Shown in pieces: positions 63,914 to 64,000 of a DNA stretch of 64,000 nt (positions are counted from its first letter, which is position 1; each line of letters starts with the position of its first letter). The notes below the pieces were generated by a model. That model worked only from the letters and a program-made list of their open reading frames with translations, was not told the origin of the DNA and ran no database searches. Both the position numbers and the translations under genes were made by a program. Origin of the DNA: Antedon mediterranea (Eukaryota > Echinodermata > Crinoidea > Comatulida > Antedonidae). The stretch is from the NCBI RefSeq assembly GCF_964355755.1, contig NC_092678.1:15100922-15164921 (forward strand). The letters run 5' to 3'.

Positions 63914-64000
63914 GTATGTACATTTAGTTAGGCATGTAGCTTTTAATAGTGCCCAGAAATTAAATCCTTGATTATTCTGCCATTTAATTATCTTTATAGA

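Overview
The window looks like intronic and exonic DNA of one very large, intron-rich animal gene, interrupted by many transposable elements. The AT-rich base composition, GT-AG introns, tRNA-derived SINE heads and retrotransposon families suggest a marine invertebrate, possibly a deuterostome such as an echinoderm. The species is a guess; the eukaryotic nature is not.

Host gene (+ strand). I can chain 32 exons between 2438 and 63913 whose splice sites and reading phases all agree. In order they encode: at least twelve ankyrin-repeat exons (2438-29868), a transition exon (30833), a Roc GTPase (31089-40344, with P-loop [14 protein letters not shown] and THID motifs), a COR domain (42250-50288), a Cys-rich module (50384), two 10-residue Ser-rich mini-exons (52503, 54422), a linker (61023), a ZU5 domain and a UPA domain (61222-63522), and the start of another linker (63881). 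Both gene ends lie outside the window. ANK-Roc-COR resembles the DAPK1/ROCO layout. ZU5-UPA resembles PIDD1, UNC5 and the FIIND of NLRP1/CARD8, which are usually followed by a death-fold domain, so a signalling or innate-immune scaffold is my inference.

Region 1-26815 is a tandem array of a unit of about 4.18 kb (four copies). Each unit carries two functional-looking ankyrin exons (35 and 37 codons, both phase 0-0), one decayed ankyrin exon, a tRNA-derived SINE and a MITE. Copy 3 has lost about 1 kb. Copy 4 is split by a Helitron (13076-25262), and that Helitron is itself split by a Gypsy-type LTR retrotransposon (14260-25098). The retrotransposon has three LTRs, gag, protease, RT-RNaseH-integrase, and an unrecognised third ORF.

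Region 27900-30900 holds a second, older family of ankyrin exons with duplicated introns, a minisatellite and LINE/SINE debris. The Roc introns then contain a THAP-transposase/YqaJ-nuclease DNA transposon (31798-36495). The COR intron contains a broken non-LTR retrotransposon (about 44300-48945). The intron before ZU5 contains a candidate CACTG-ended element (55911-60973) with subterminal GTGTTTAG arrays. All the mobile elements sit in introns, and the exons remain open and phase-compatible.
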